Shown: positions 36,929-48,187, counted from the first letter of the stretch. The stretch: DNA of 64,000 bases from JBDSSS01 sp963764195 (GCA_963764195.1 CAVXRG010000010.1:992001-1056000), one strand, 5' to 3'. Notes: generated by a model from the letters alone, not told the origin. A program made the numbers and translations.

Positions 36929-39422
36929 CCCCCACACCGAACCAGCCGAAGAAGGCCCCCAAGAAGGCCCCGAGGACGCCCCCGAAGAAGGCCTCGAGGA
37001 CGACCCCGGAGAGCGCCACCGAGAGCACCACCGAGAGCGCCCCGGATACGACGGTGGAGCCGGTCACCGAGCCCACCACCCCGTCGGCACCGGCGGGTCC
37101 GGCCCTCGACGACGGGGCGATCACCGCGTTCCTCCAGGGTCGCAACGGCCAGCCGCACGACCTGCTCGGTCACCACGTCGGCCCGGGTGGGCTGACGATC
37201 ACCGTCTACCGGCCGATGGCCACCACCGTCTCCGCGCGCCTCGACTCCGGCGACCGGGTCGAGCTGCAGCACATCCGCGACGGCATCTGGTCGATGACCT
37301 CCCCGGACTTCGGCTCGACCCACGACTACCGGCTGCTCGTCTCCTACGGCGACGGGGTCGAGCACGAGCAGGACGACCCCTACCGCTTCGCGCCGACCCT
37401 GGGTGAGCTCGACCGGCACCTCATCAACGAGGGGCGCCACGAGCAGCTGTGGACCGTCCTCGGCGCCCACGTGCGCAGCTACCCCGGACCGCTCGGCGAG
37501 GTGCACGGCGTGTCCTTCGCGGTGTGGGCCCCACGGGCCCGAGCGATCCACGTCATCGGCGACTTCAACGGCTGGGACCGGATGTCGCACCCGATGCGCG
37601 CGCTCGGCGACACCGGCATCTGGGAGCTCTTCCTGCCGGGTGCCGCCGAGGGGATGAACTACCAGTTCGCGATCCGCGGCGCCGACGACATCGTCCGGCT
37701 CAAGAGCGACCCGATGGCGCGGATGACCGAGGTCTCCCCCAAGCAGGCCGCGATCGTCACCGAGACCCATTACGAGTGGGGCGATGACGCGTGGATGCAG
37801 ACCCGCGCCCAGGAGAACCCCCACACCGGCCCGATGAGCGTCTACGAGGTCCACATCGGCTCGTGGCGCCAGGGCCTGGGGTATGCCGGCATGGCCGAGC
37901 ACTTCGTCAACTACGTCAAGGACCTCGGCTTCACCCACGTCGAGTTCCTGCCCGTGATGGAGCACCCCTACGTCCCGTCGTGGGGCTACCACGTCACCGG
38001 CTACTTCGCGCCGAGCTCGCGCTGGGGCTCGCCCGACGAGCTGCGCCACCTCATCGACCGCCTGCACCAGGCCGGCATCGGGGTCATCCTCGACTGGGTC
38101 CCCGGTCACTTCGCCACCGACGAGTGGGCCCTGGCCCGCTTCGATGGCCAGGCCCTCTACGAGAACCCCGACCCCCGCAAGGGGTGGCACCCGGAGTGGG
38201 GCTCCAACATCTTCGACTACGGGCGCGCAGAGGTGCGCAACTTCCTCGTCGCGAACGCCGTGTACTGGCTCGAGGAGTTCCACGCCGACGGGCTGCGGGT
38301 CGACGGCGTCGCCTCGATGCTCTACCTCGACTACGGCCGATCGGCCGGCGAGTGGGAGCCCAACGCGCACGGTGGCCGGGAGAACCTCGAAGCGGTGCGC
38401 CTGATCAAGGAGATCAACGGCACCACCTACAAGCGCGTCCCGGGGATCGTCACCATCGCCGAGGAGTCGACATCCTGGCCTGGTGTCACGGCCTCGACCG
38501 CCGCGGACGGGCTCGGCTTCGGGTTCAAGTGGAACATGGGTTGGATGAACGACTCGCTCAGCTACCTCGGCGAGGACCCGATCCACCGCGTGCACCACCA
38601 GGGCAAGATCACCTTCTCGCTCGTCTACGCCTTCACCGAGAACTACGTGCTGCCGATCAGCCACGACGAGGTCGTGCACGGCAAGGGCTCGCTGCTGCGC
38701 AAGTCGCACGGCTCCAGGGAGGAGCAGCTCGCCACCCTCCGTGCCTTCCTCGCCTACCTGTGGTGCCACCCGGGCAAGCAGCTGCTCTTCATGGGCTCGG
38801 AGTTCGCCCAGGAGGCCGAGTGGGCCGACGGCCGAAGCCTCGACTGGTGGCTGCTCGAGCAGCCGCTCCACTACCGGGTGCACAACCTCGTCAAGGACAT
38901 GAACGCCCTCTACCGGAGCCACCGCGCGCTGTGGGAGATGGACACCGAGCAGGGCGGCTTCCAGTGGCTCAACGCCGACGACGCCGCGCACAACACCTTC
39001 TCCTGGCTCCGTTTCGGAACGGGTGACCGCGCGGTCGACGCTCCCGTCGTCGCGTGCGTCATGAACTTCAGCGGTGCGACGCACGAGCGCTACCGGATCG
39101 GGGTCCCCCGCCCGGGCCGCTGGACCGTCGTGCTCGACACCGCCGGCTACCACCCCGACGCACCGAGCAGCACCGGCGTCGTCATCGAGGCGCAGGAGGG
39201 CGGGTGGCACGGTCAGCCGTATGCCGTCGACGTGACGGTCCCCCGGCTGTCGACCGTGTGGCTCGTGCCCCTGGACGAGCCGGCCGAGCCGGGCCAGCTC
39301 GTGCAGCCGGTCGAGCCGGGTGAGCCGACCACGGCCCCCGAGCCCGACTCGTCCGCAGAAACCACCGCGGACCCCACCACGACCTCGAGCACCTCCGCCG
39401 CCGCAGGGAAGGAAGGTCGGTC

Positions 39423-39426
<4 letters not shown>
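36925..39426 (+). CDS. glgB: 1,4-alpha-glucan branching enzyme with disordered tails
   Basis: 833 residues, longer than the usual 730 or so. The core is normal: two N-terminal CBM48-like domains, then a GH13_9 barrel with nucleophile Asp460 in LRVDGVASMLYLDYGR, Glu513 in TIAEEST and Asp581 in ISHDEVVHGK. The extra length is at both ends: residues 1-60 are Lys/Pro/Thr/Glu-rich with repeated KKAP-type units, and the last 45 residues are Glu/Pro/Thr/Ser-rich and acidic. Basic and acidic tails may interact with each other, glucan or partner enzymes; this is inference. Start and stop both overlap neighbours (ATGA). Confidence 0.95.
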
Positions 39427-41065
<1,639 letters not shown>

Positions 41066-41069
<4 letters not shown>

Positions 41070-41584
41070 GCACGGGTCCAGGCCCCGAGGTGCCGGGGCG
41101 AGGGCGGCTCGTCCTCGTCACCGGCACCGACCCGGAGCACGCAGCCGCGGTCGGGCGGGCCCTCGCGAGCCGGCTCGACCTCTCCCTCGTCGTGCCGGTC
41201 GGCGCGCTCGCCGCGATGGTCGTCGAGGAGGCGCCACGGACCGGCCCCGCCGCGGTGGAGGACCTCCGACGGCTCCTGCTCGCCTGGTCGGCGAGCCTCG
41301 CCGTCGCGGAGACCTACCAGCTCGAGGGCTACGACGTCGTCATCACCGACAGCGTCCTCGGTGAGCGGCTCGGGGACTTCCTCGAGCTCGTCGCCCCGGA
41401 GCCGCTCCACCTCGTCGTGCTCGGCACGGTGCGCTCGGCCGGGGCTGATCCTTCCCCGGTGACCCGGCTGCTGCGGTCCACACCGCGCCGCGGCTTGTGG
41501 CTCGACCCCGCCGAGCGCTCGGCCGACGATCTTGTCGAGGTCGTCCTCGCGCGCCTCGGGGAGTCCCTCCTCACCGACGACTGA
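41066..41584 (+). CDS. Unknown protein with P-loop-like start, last gene of glgE operon
   Basis: 172 residues; I recognise no family with confidence. Residues 12-35 (GRGRLVLVTGTDPEHAAAVGRALASR) look like a kinase P-loop strand-turn-helix, but the GTDPEHAAA loop lacks the Walker lysine and Ser/Thr. A second strand pair YDVVITDSVLGERLGDFLEL could be the Walker B-like region, and a conserved-looking SPVTRLLRSTPRRGLWLDPAERSADDLVEVVLARL end resembles the lid and C-terminus of small P-loop phosphotransferases. The ATG overlaps the pgm stop by 4 nt, so it is made with the glucan enzymes. It may be a regulator or a pseudo-kinase; this is inference. Confidence 0.8.
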
Positions 41585-41672
41585 ACGACGACTCGGGGCA
41601 CTGTCGGTGGTCGCGTCCAGGGCCGTTGTATGGCAGCAGAGCCCACGATGCTGGAGCTCCTCCGGAGCGGGA

Positions 41673-41716
41673 GAAACTGCGCACTCGACAGCCGACTCGG
41701 TCGAGTGGGCACTTTC
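41673..41716. terminator. Imperfect hairpin of the TGCCCACTCGAC family
   Basis: Arms 41673-41689 and 41700-41716 pair at 15 of 17 positions around a 10-nt loop. The loop-proximal ACTCGAC/GTCGAGT is perfect. First of two tandem hairpins in the 246-bp gap between convergent genes. Confidence 0.75.
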
Positions 41717-41753
41717 ACACACCCACCCACCGGGCACGAGATGGCGCGGGCCG

Positions 41754-41805
41754 GGACCAAACTGCCCACTCGACGGCTGACTGAGTCGAGTGGGCAGTTT
41801 GGTCC
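41754..41805. terminator. Perfect 21-bp stem hairpin of the TGCCCACTCGAC family
   Basis: Bases 41754-41774 are the exact reverse complement of 41785-41805, with a 10-nt loop. The stem includes TGCCCACTCGAC, the core also found in the hairpins at 8733 and 41673. It ends 26 nt before the stop of the CnoX-like gene, so it serves as a bidirectional terminator. Confidence 0.88.
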
Positions 41806-41830
41806 GCTCGGGATGGGAAGGAAAGGGCGC

Positions 41831-42775
41831 TCAGAACAGGGCGCTCATCAGGGCCTTGCGGGCCCGCACGACGACGTCCTCGGACGAGCCGACGACCTCG
41901 AAGAGCTCGACGAGGTGCTCACGAGCCGAGTTGCGGTCGGCGTCGCTCGTCACCCGTACGGTGTCGATGAGCCGGAGGAAGGCGTCCTCGACGTGTCCGC
42001 CGAGCAGGTCGAGGTCCGCAGCGAGAATCTGGGCGTCGACGTCCGTCGGCGCCTGCGCCGCCGCGGCCCGCGCGGCCTGGAGGTCGGCGCCGCGCGTGCG
42101 CTGCATCAGCCCGACCTGGGCCAGGCCGATGCGGGCCTCGGCATCGGCGGGGTTCTCGAGCAGCGCGGCCTTGTAGGCCTCGGCCGCCCCGTCGAGGTCA
42201 TCGGCCTCGATGGCGTCGAAGGCCTGCTGGTGGAGCGGAGCCAGCGGCGGCTCCTCCGGCTCGGTGGCGGACTCCGCCGCCGGCGCCGCGTTGCCGATGG
42301 TGCCGGTCACCCCCTGCTGCGCGGCGAGCGCGAGCACCTGGTCGATGACCGCCGCCACCTGGTCCTCGGGCTGGACACCCTCGAAGAGCGGGACCGGCTG
42401 GCCCGCGACGAACGCGAAGCTGACCGGGACGGCCTGGACCTGGAAGGCCTGCATGATCGTCGGGTTGACGTCGACGTCGACGGTCACGAGCTGGAAGCGT
42501 CCGGCATACCGCTGGGCCACGGCCGTGACGGTCGCGACGAAGTCGGACGACTGCGGGAGCCGACTCGACCACAGCACCATGACGATCGGGTGCTTCGCGC
42601 TGTCCGCGATGACGTCGCGGATGCTGGCGTCAGACCCCTGGACGACGAGTCCGGCAGCGACGGGCGGCGCGGCTGCACCGGGCGACGCGGGGCCAGCCTG
42701 CGGGGCCGGTCGTTTGAGCGAGGAAAGGTCGACGGCACCGCGCAGGGCTGCCGCGGTGAATGGAGTCTGGCTCAT
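41831..42775 (-). CDS. CnoX/YbbN-like thioredoxin-TPR protein lacking CxxC
   Basis: 314 residues. A Pro/Ala-rich N-terminus leads to a thioredoxin fold (PIVMVLWSSRLPQSSDFVATV, VDVDVNPTIMQAFQVQAVPVSFAFVAG) and then TPR-like helices (FDAIEADDLDGAAEAYKAALLENPADAEARIGLAQV). The active-site CxxC is replaced by SRLPQS, so it cannot be a dithiol oxidoreductase. Homologues (CnoX/YbbN) hold unfolding proteins and pass them to GroEL/DnaK. It lies 14 nt downstream of a lipoprotein gene, probably in one unit. Confidence 0.85.
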   Translation of the reverse strand: MSQTPFTAAALRGAVDLSSLKRPAPQAGPASPGAAAPPVAAGLVVQGSDASIRDVIADSAKHPIVMVLWSSRLPQSSDFVATVTAVAQRYAGRFQLVTVDVDVNPTIMQAFQVQAVPVSFAFVAGQPVPLFEGVQPEDQVAAVIDQVLALAAQQGVTGTIGNAAPAAESATEPEEPPLAPLHQQAFDAIEADDLDGAAEAYKAALLENPADAEARIGLAQVGLMQRTRGADLQAARAAAAQAPTDVDAQILAADLDLLGGHVEDAFLRLIDTVRVTSDADRNSAREHLVELFEVVGSSEDVVVRARKALMSALF

Positions 42776-42789
42776 GGGTCAATCCTGCC

Positions 42790-43788
42790 TCACTTGGCGG
42801 TGCCCGAGACCAACTGGTCCGAGGCTGCGACGACGGTGGCCTGTCCCGTGGTCGGGATGACGAAGGCCACGACCTCGTTGGAGGTCAGCTGCGCCTCGGT
42901 GGTGATGGCCTTGATCCCGGTGATAGCGGTGACGTCCTTGCCGGGCGTCAGCTTCACCGGGTTGCGCAAGGCGATCCGGTCGGTGCGAGCCAGCTCCTCG
43001 AAGACGATGACGCCGTTGCCCGAGGTGAGCTGGAAGCCGCCGACCTGGCCCTGGGGCGCGTGGTCCTGGGTGAAGGTCCCCTGGTCGGCGATGGCCTTGG
43101 CCTGCGCAGCCGCCGTCGCGCGCAGCTGGTCTGACAGCGCGTCGGTCATGAGCAGCTTCGAGGTCACGGGATCGGGATAGCGCACGGACTGCGCGAAGGA
43201 GGAGGCGACGGCATCGGGGGTGGCCACGAGGTCGGTGGCCGCCGACACCGGGCCCGACCCGAGCGTCGTCGGCGAGAAGGCGTCGAGGCGCGCTGCCGGC
43301 ACGACGGTCGCGAGCGCGGCGACCTTGAACGGGCCACCCGTCGCCTCGCTCGTCAGCAGCGCGAGCACGGGGTTGCCCGACTTCTTCAGCGTCGCCTGGA
43401 AGAGCATCTGCTGGGGCTCGGTCCCCGCGGTCGAGATGGCGAGCAGCTTGGCACCCTCGCTCGTCAGCTCGTTGTCCGCCTTCTGCGTGTCGGTGAGGGC
43501 CGGCAGGCTCTTGGCCCAGGCGTTGGCCGACTCGAGCGCCGGGCCGGTGTAGCTCTTGGCCCGGGCCGCGGCACCGGTCGCGCCGGTGTCCGAGCGGGCG
43601 CTGATCGCCTCCGTGAGCGCCGCGGTCCCCGCCGTCGTCGCCTCCGTGGCAGCAAGGGCGGGGGTGGCCGTCGGGCTCGCCGTCGAGCCGCCGGAGTCGC
43701 CCGTGCATGCCGCGAGCAGCGAGGCGCTCGTGGCTACGCCGACGAGTGCCGTCGCGAGTGCGCGCCGTCGGGTCAGGGGGCGGGGCAT
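42790..43788 (-). CDS. Secreted lipoprotein of unknown function
   Basis: 332 residues from ATG 43788, with AAAGG about 8 nt upstream. An RRR-containing signal peptide ends in a lipobox (LLAACTG, Cys about 28), followed by a Ser/Thr/Ala linker (to about residue 70) and a roughly 260-residue domain of mixed alpha/beta character (LLAISTAGTEPQQMLFQATLKKSG, RYPDPVTSKLLMTDALSDQL, GNGVIVFEELARTD). I do not recognise the domain; similar lipoproteins are widespread in actinobacteria. It is transcribed ahead of the CnoX-like gene, giving a possible envelope/chaperone link that is only suggestive. Confidence 0.8.
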   Translation of the reverse strand: MPRPLTRRRALATALVGVATSASLLAACTGDSGGSTASPTATPALAATEATTAGTAALTEAISARSDTGATGAAARAKSYTGPALESANAWAKSLPALTDTQKADNELTSEGAKLLAISTAGTEPQQMLFQATLKKSGNPVLALLTSEATGGPFKVAALATVVPAARLDAFSPTTLGSGPVSAATDLVATPDAVASSFAQSVRYPDPVTSKLLMTDALSDQLRATAAAQAKAIADQGTFTQDHAPQGQVGGFQLTSGNGVIVFEELARTDRIALRNPVKLTPGKDVTAITGIKAITTEAQLTSNEVVAFVIPTTGQATVVAASDQLVSGTAK

Positions 43789-43901
43789 GAGGGGGCCTTT
43801 CGGGTGACGTACAGATGGGCCGCGGGCACCGCGGACCGACAACCACCATACGCACGCGTACCGGCCGTCCTGCAAATCCGGCGTCGCCAGGGCCCGGCGG
43901 C

Positions 43902-44429
43902 TCAGGGTGGGGTCTGACCATCCCGGCGGATCATCCGCAGCTCGGGGGTCCCCGTGGGGTCGTGGGTCGTCGCGGCCCCCTCGAGGCGGAAACCGCGACG
44001 CGAGTAGAAGGAGCGTCCCCGCGCGTTCGCTGCCGCCACCCAGAGCGTCGCGTCGCGTGCACCGAGGGCGCTGTCGAGGAGCAGGTCGGCCAGGCCGGAG
44101 CCGTGGACCTCGGCCACGAGGTTGAGGGCGTAGAGCTCCCACTCGGTCGGCGCGTCCGTGTCGCGTGACGGGCCCGAGCTGACGAAACCCACCAGCCGGC
44201 CCACGTCGTCGCGGGCCAGCAGCGCCCCGCCTCCGCGGCGCACCGGCGACTCGACGATCCCGCGCCACGCCGCTGCGGAGCGCTCCGCGCTCAGGCCGGC
44301 GAGGTGGTCAGCAGGCATGACACCGGCATACGTCTCGCGCCAGACGCGGACGTGCACCTCACCGAGCTCGTCGCAGTCCTCGAGTCGGAGCGGTGCGATG
44401 TCCCAGTGGGGGCGGCGCCGCTCAGCCAT
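43902..44429 (-). CDS. GNAT-family N-acetyltransferase
   Basis: 175 residues from ATG 44429. GNAT core: RVWRETYAGVMPADHLAGLS near the start, GRLVGFVSSGPSRD, ELYALNLVAEVHGSGLADLLLD (acetyl-CoA loop, slightly degenerate: VHGSGLA), and the final ARGRSFYSRRGFRLEG. The ETYAG...P start resembles acetyltransferases acting on small amines. It overlaps the stop of the thiamine-binding-type gene by 8 nt, so the two form an operon. Confidence 0.85.
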   Translation of the reverse strand: MAERRRPHWDIAPLRLEDCDELGEVHVRVWRETYAGVMPADHLAGLSAERSAAAWRGIVESPVRRGGGALLARDDVGRLVGFVSSGPSRDTDAPTEWELYALNLVAEVHGSGLADLLLDSALGARDATLWVAAANARGRSFYSRRGFRLEGAATTHDPTGTPELRMIRRDGQTPP

Positions 44430-44736
44430 CAGTCTGGCGGACGAGGGCCTCCTCGAGCCGTTCGAGCTTTCCGTCGAGCTCACCGGTGAAGCCCGGCCGG
44501 ATGTCTGCCTTGAGGACGAGGCTCACTCGCGGGGACTCGGCGGCCAGCACGTCGCAGCACTCCTTGACGACCGCCATGCACTCCTCCCACTCCCCCTCGA
44601 CCGTGGTGAACATCGCGTCGGTGCGGTGCGGGAGCCCGCTCTCGCGAACGACGCGGACGGCTCGGGCGACGGCGTCGGACACGGAGCCGGTGTCGTCGGC
44701 GGCGACGGCGGGGGCGACGGAGAAGGCGATCAACAT
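44422..44736 (-). CDS. MTH1187/YkoF-like thiamine-binding family protein
   Basis: 104 residues from ATG 44736 (TACGGT 6 nt upstream; GTG 44742 is a slightly longer option). It starts MLIAFSVAPA and contains the ferredoxin-like ERLEEA...VR end and HRTDAMFTTVEGEWEECMAVVKE typical of the MTH1187 family. Family members bind thiamine-like or hydroxymethylpyrimidine ligands; most are uncharacterised. It is coupled to the GNAT gene downstream. No thiamine gene or TPP riboswitch is nearby. Confidence 0.82.
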   Translation of the reverse strand: MLIAFSVAPAVAADDTGSVSDAVARAVRVVRESGLPHRTDAMFTTVEGEWEECMAVVKECCDVLAAESPRVSLVLKADIRPGFTGELDGKLERLEEALVRQTDG

Positions 44737-44785
44737 CTCCACACCGTATGCGACCGTACGTGGCGCAGGCGGGCGGGCGCCGGTG

Positions 44786-45793
44786 TCACAGGTCCCGCGC
44801 CACCGACAGCGCTTCCTCGATCACGGTGAAACCGAGGTCGACGTTGATCTGCACCATCCACGGGTTCTGCTCGTCGTTCATCGTCTGGACGGTCCGCCGG
44901 TCCGGCGCGACCGTGGCCAGCTGTTCGAGGTTGGCGACCTTGACGGCCATCCCGAGCCGGTGGCCGCGGTGCTCGGGCAGGACGAGCGTGCCCCACTGGA
45001 AGACGAGGTCCGGGTCGCCCACCGGGTAGTTGAGGTCACTGTAGGCCGCCACGACGCCCGACTCGCGGTGCACGGCCACCGCGGTGAGCATCGTCCGACC
45101 GGACGCGTGGAAGTGGTCGAGGTTGGTCTGGTAGTCCTCCACCGTCATCGACTCCGGCTCGAAGTCGAGGTCGCCGGTGGGGGCGTCGAGGATGAGCCGG
45201 TTCGAGCAGTCGCAGATCCCCTCCCGCAGTGCGTCGGGGACTCCGCCGACGTGCACCGTCAGGTCGTACCGGTCGCCCATCGCCGCCGCGGAGCGCTGCG
45301 CCTCACGGGCCAGCAGGGCCGCGTCGACGGGCAGCGGGAGGGTGCGCACGATCTCCACGGACGTCACCCGGTAGCCCCGGCCGATCGCGAAGGCGCGGTC
45401 GGGGTGCGAGTCGCGTTGCGCCACCGGCACGAAGACCTCACCGAGGAGCATCGAGCGGTGGTGGTCGCGGGCCCGCTCCTCGACCCAGGCGACGAGGGCC
45501 GACCCCACGCCGCGACCGCGGTGGTCGGGGTCGACCTCCAGCTCGGTCCAGCACTTGTCGAGGTTGTCCCGCTGCGGGAGGTAGAGCCGGGCCCAGCCGA
45601 CGGGCTCGCCGTCGAGGAGGGCGACGACCGCCTCCTCCCGCTCGCCGGGGAAGACGAACCGGACACCCGCCACGAACTCCTCGAACGTCCTGCGGACCGG
45701 GTGGACCCGGGAGACCTGCTCGCTGCGCACGGACATCCCGAAGAGACCCTTGAGCAGGACGTCGTCGTCGCGGTCGAGCGGAATGGTCTCCAT
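44786..45793 (-). CDS. Tandem GNAT-domain acetyltransferase
   Basis: 335 residues with two GNAT repeats, an arrangement like mycothiol synthase MshD. The first has ELEVDPDHRGRGVGSALVAWVEE, the second LVLPEHRGHRLGMAVKVANLEQL followed by NDEQNPWMVQINVDLGFTVIE. The second-domain pattern (NxxxNxxMxxxNxxLGF) is the one seen in MshD-related and other two-domain actinobacterial acetyltransferases. The substrate is unknown; it is not clearly MshD itself. CACCGT lies 6 nt before ATG 45793. Confidence 0.85.
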   Translation of the reverse strand: METIPLDRDDDVLLKGLFGMSVRSEQVSRVHPVRRTFEEFVAGVRFVFPGEREEAVVALLDGEPVGWARLYLPQRDNLDKCWTELEVDPDHRGRGVGSALVAWVEERARDHHRSMLLGEVFVPVAQRDSHPDRAFAIGRGYRVTSVEIVRTLPLPVDAALLAREAQRSAAAMGDRYDLTVHVGGVPDALREGICDCSNRLILDAPTGDLDFEPESMTVEDYQTNLDHFHASGRTMLTAVAVHRESGVVAAYSDLNYPVGDPDLVFQWGTLVLPEHRGHRLGMAVKVANLEQLATVAPDRRTVQTMNDEQNPWMVQINVDLGFTVIEEALSVARDL

Positions 45794-45868
45794 CCCTCCA
45801 CGGTGACAGGGGGGTGGGGGTGGGACAACGGGTTTTCCGCCCGGCTCCCCCGCCCGGCTCCTGTCGTC

Positions 45869-46831
45869 TCAGCCGCCGGCGTCGAGCAGCCGGTCGGCTG
45901 CGGCATACGGGTCGAGCCGTCCCGCGACGACGTCCCGGGCCAGGGCACCGAGCCCGTCGTGACCACCCACGTGGCCGAAGCGGGCCCGCAACGAGGCGAG
46001 TGCGATGGCCTCGATCTCGTCGGCCGCACGGCGCTCGCGGCGCCGCTCGAGCTCGCCGTTGTGCTCGATGAAGGACCGGTGCTCGTCGAGTGCCGCCATC
46101 ACCTCGTCGAGGCCGGACCTCGACGAGGCCACGGTCTTGAGGACCGGAGGGCGCCACAGGCCGGGCTCGGTGCGGTCGCCCAGCGAGATCATGTGCCGCA
46201 GGTCGCGGACGGTCGCGTCGGCTCCGTCACGGTCGGCCTTGTTGACGACGAAGACGTCCCCGATCTCGAGGATGCCCGCCTTCGCAGCCTGGATGCCATC
46301 ACCCATGCCGGGCGCGAGGAGCACGACCGACGTGTCGGCGAGCCCGGCCACCTCGACCTCGCTCTGTCCGACCCCGACCGTCTCGACGACGACGACGTCG
46401 CAGCCGGCGGCGTCGAGGACACGGATCGCCTGGGGGGTCGACCAGGCCAGACCACCGAGGTGACCGCGCGATGCCATCGACCGGATGTAGACCTCCGGGT
46501 CGAGGGCGTGGTCCTGCATCCGGATCCGGTCACCGAGCAGGGCACCACCGGAGAAGGGTGAGCTGGGATCGACAGCGAGCACGCCGATCCGCAGCCCCCG
46601 CTCGCGCAGGGCGCCCACGACGGCGGTCGTCGAGGTGGACTTGCCGACCCCGGGAGACCCCGTGACCCCGATCACCCACGCCCTGCCGGTGTGCGGGGCG
46701 AGGGCCGCCATCACCTCGCGCAGGGCCGGGTGCCCGTCCTCGACGAGCGAGATGAGCCGGGCGACGGCACGCGGGGCCCCCGCCCGGGCGGCCTCGACGA
46801 GAGCGGGGACATCGACGGCGCGGCGTGCCAC
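45869..46831 (-). CDS. meaB: Methylmalonyl-CoA mutase-associated GTPase MeaB
   Basis: 320 residues from GTG 46831. It is a G3E-family GTPase with P-loop VTGSPGVGKSTST, the Walker B/switch VVVVETVGVGQSE and NKAD base-recognition motif. MeaB gates delivery of adenosylcobalamin to methylmalonyl-CoA (or ethylmalonyl-CoA) mutase and protects it from inactivation. It begins 21 nt after the thiolase stop, in the same unit. The mutase genes themselves are not in the window, but the epimerase (58.2 kb) and crotonyl-CoA carboxylase/reductase (61 kb) are. Confidence 0.96.
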   Translation of the reverse strand: MARRAVDVPALVEAARAGAPRAVARLISLVEDGHPALREVMAALAPHTGRAWVIGVTGSPGVGKSTSTTAVVGALRERGLRIGVLAVDPSSPFSGGALLGDRIRMQDHALDPEVYIRSMASRGHLGGLAWSTPQAIRVLDAAGCDVVVVETVGVGQSEVEVAGLADTSVVLLAPGMGDGIQAAKAGILEIGDVFVVNKADRDGADATVRDLRHMISLGDRTEPGLWRPPVLKTVASSRSGLDEVMAALDEHRSFIEHNGELERRRERRAADEIEAIALASLRARFGHVGGHDGLGALARDVVAGRLDPYAAADRLLDAGG

Positions 46832-46852
46832 GTGCGTCAGTCGGCCGGGCGG

Positions 46853-48061
46853 TCAGGCGGACGCCGGCACACGGATGACGAGGGCGTCGCCCTGGCCGCC
46901 ACCGCCGCAGAGCGCGGCGGCGCCGACCCCGCCGCCACGCCGCTTCAGCTCGAGCGCGAGGTGCAGGGCGATCCGCGCACCGGACATGCCGATCGGGTGA
47001 CCCAGGGCGATCGCGCCACCGTTGACGTTGACCTTCTCGGGGTCGATCCCCAGCTCCTTCGTCGAGGCGAGCCCCACCGCGGCGAAGGCCTCGTTGATCT
47101 CGACGAGATCGAGGTCGGCCGGGGTGATCCCCTCGCGCTCGCAGGCGCGGGCGATCGCCCGGGCCGGCTGCTGCTGGAGGGTCGAGTCGGGTCCGGCGAC
47201 GACGCCGTGCGCGCCGATCTCGGCGAGCCACGTCAGGCCGAGCTCCTCGGCCTTCGCCTTGCTCATCACGACGACGGCGGCAGCGCCGTCGGAGATCTGT
47301 GAGGCCGAGCCCGCGGTGATGGTGCCGGTCTTGCTGAAGGCGGGCCGGAGCGCCGCGAGCGAGGCCGCCGTCGTGTCGGCACGGATCCCCTCGTCGGTGC
47401 GGAAGGAGACCGGATCGCCCTTGCGCTGCGGGATCGAGACCGAGACGACCTCGTCGTCGAAGAGCCCGTCCTTCCACGCCTTGGCGGCCAGCTGGTGGCT
47501 CCGCGCGGAGAACTCGTCCTGCTCCTCACGGGTGAAGGCCTGCTCACCGGTGTTCGCGTCCTCGGTGAGCAGCCCCATGGCCTGGTCGGTGAAGGCGTCC
47601 CAGAGACCGTCGAAGGCCATGTGGTCGCGCAGCGTCACGTCGCCGTACTTGTACCCCTCGCGGGACTTCGTCATCAGGTGCGGCGCGTTGGTCATCGACT
47701 CCTGCCCGCCGGCCACGACGACGTCGAACTCCCCGGCCCGGATGAGCTGGTCGGCCATCGCGATCGCGTTGATGCCCGAGAGGCAGACCTTGTTGATCGT
47801 CAGGGCGGGGACGGTCATCGGGATGCCGGCCGCGGCGGCGGCCTGGCGAGCCGGGATCTGGCCCGCGCCGGCCTGGAGCACCTGGCCCATGATGACGTAG
47901 TCGACCTGGTCCGGGGCGACGCCCGCCTTCTCGAGGGCGCCCTTGATGGCGAAGCCACCGAGGTCGCTCCCGGAGAAGCCCTTGAGCGAGCCGAGCAGGC
48001 GTCCCATCGGGGTGCGCGCTCCGGCGACGATCACGGAAACCGGACGGTCAGCACTGGTCAT
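46853..48061 (-). CDS. atoB: Acetyl-CoA acetyltransferase (thiolase)
   Basis: 402 residues. Thiolase catalytic residues are present: nucleophilic Cys in INKVCLSG, His in LGHPIGMSGAR and the second Cys in AALCGGGGQG. It condenses two acetyl-CoA to acetoacetyl-CoA, the entry step of the ethylmalonyl-CoA pathway whose reductase Ccr lies at 61 kb, or works in the reverse direction in degradation. A good Shine-Dalgarno site (GGAGAGG, 7 nt) precedes ATG 48061, and TACAGT further upstream is a likely -10. Confidence 0.95.
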   Translation of the reverse strand: MTSADRPVSVIVAGARTPMGRLLGSLKGFSGSDLGGFAIKGALEKAGVAPDQVDYVIMGQVLQAGAGQIPARQAAAAAGIPMTVPALTINKVCLSGINAIAMADQLIRAGEFDVVVAGGQESMTNAPHLMTKSREGYKYGDVTLRDHMAFDGLWDAFTDQAMGLLTEDANTGEQAFTREEQDEFSARSHQLAAKAWKDGLFDDEVVSVSIPQRKGDPVSFRTDEGIRADTTAASLAALRPAFSKTGTITAGSASQISDGAAAVVVMSKAKAEELGLTWLAEIGAHGVVAGPDSTLQQQPARAIARACEREGITPADLDLVEINEAFAAVGLASTKELGIDPEKVNVNGGAIALGHPIGMSGARIALHLALELKRRGGGVGAAALCGGGGQGDALVIRVPASA

Positions 48062-48155
48062 GACAAAGCCTCTCCAACGTCTTCGGGGATGTGCCGTTCA
48101 CTGTAACGGCGCCGTCGGTGGTGCCCGGACCGGCATGAGCAAGGGCACACGGGCC

Positions 48156-48185
48156 CCGGCCGCTTGTTCCGAGCACGGCGGCCGG
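48156..48185. terminator. Hairpin after the lactate-permease-type gene
   Basis: CCGGCCGC (48156-48163) pairs with GCGGCCGG (48178-48185) around a 14-nt loop, directly beyond the permease stop at 48188. It is GC-rich without a U-tract. Confidence 0.5.
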
Positions 48186-48187
48186 CG

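Noticed and set aside
44422..44736. TPP riboswitch for the thiamine-binding-type gene
   Set aside because: The leader is only a few nucleotides and the gene appears leaderless; no THI-box sequence was found.
44786..45793. Mycothiol synthase MshD
   Set aside because: The two-GNAT layout is similar, but landmark MshD residues could not be confirmed by eye and no mycothiol gene is nearby.
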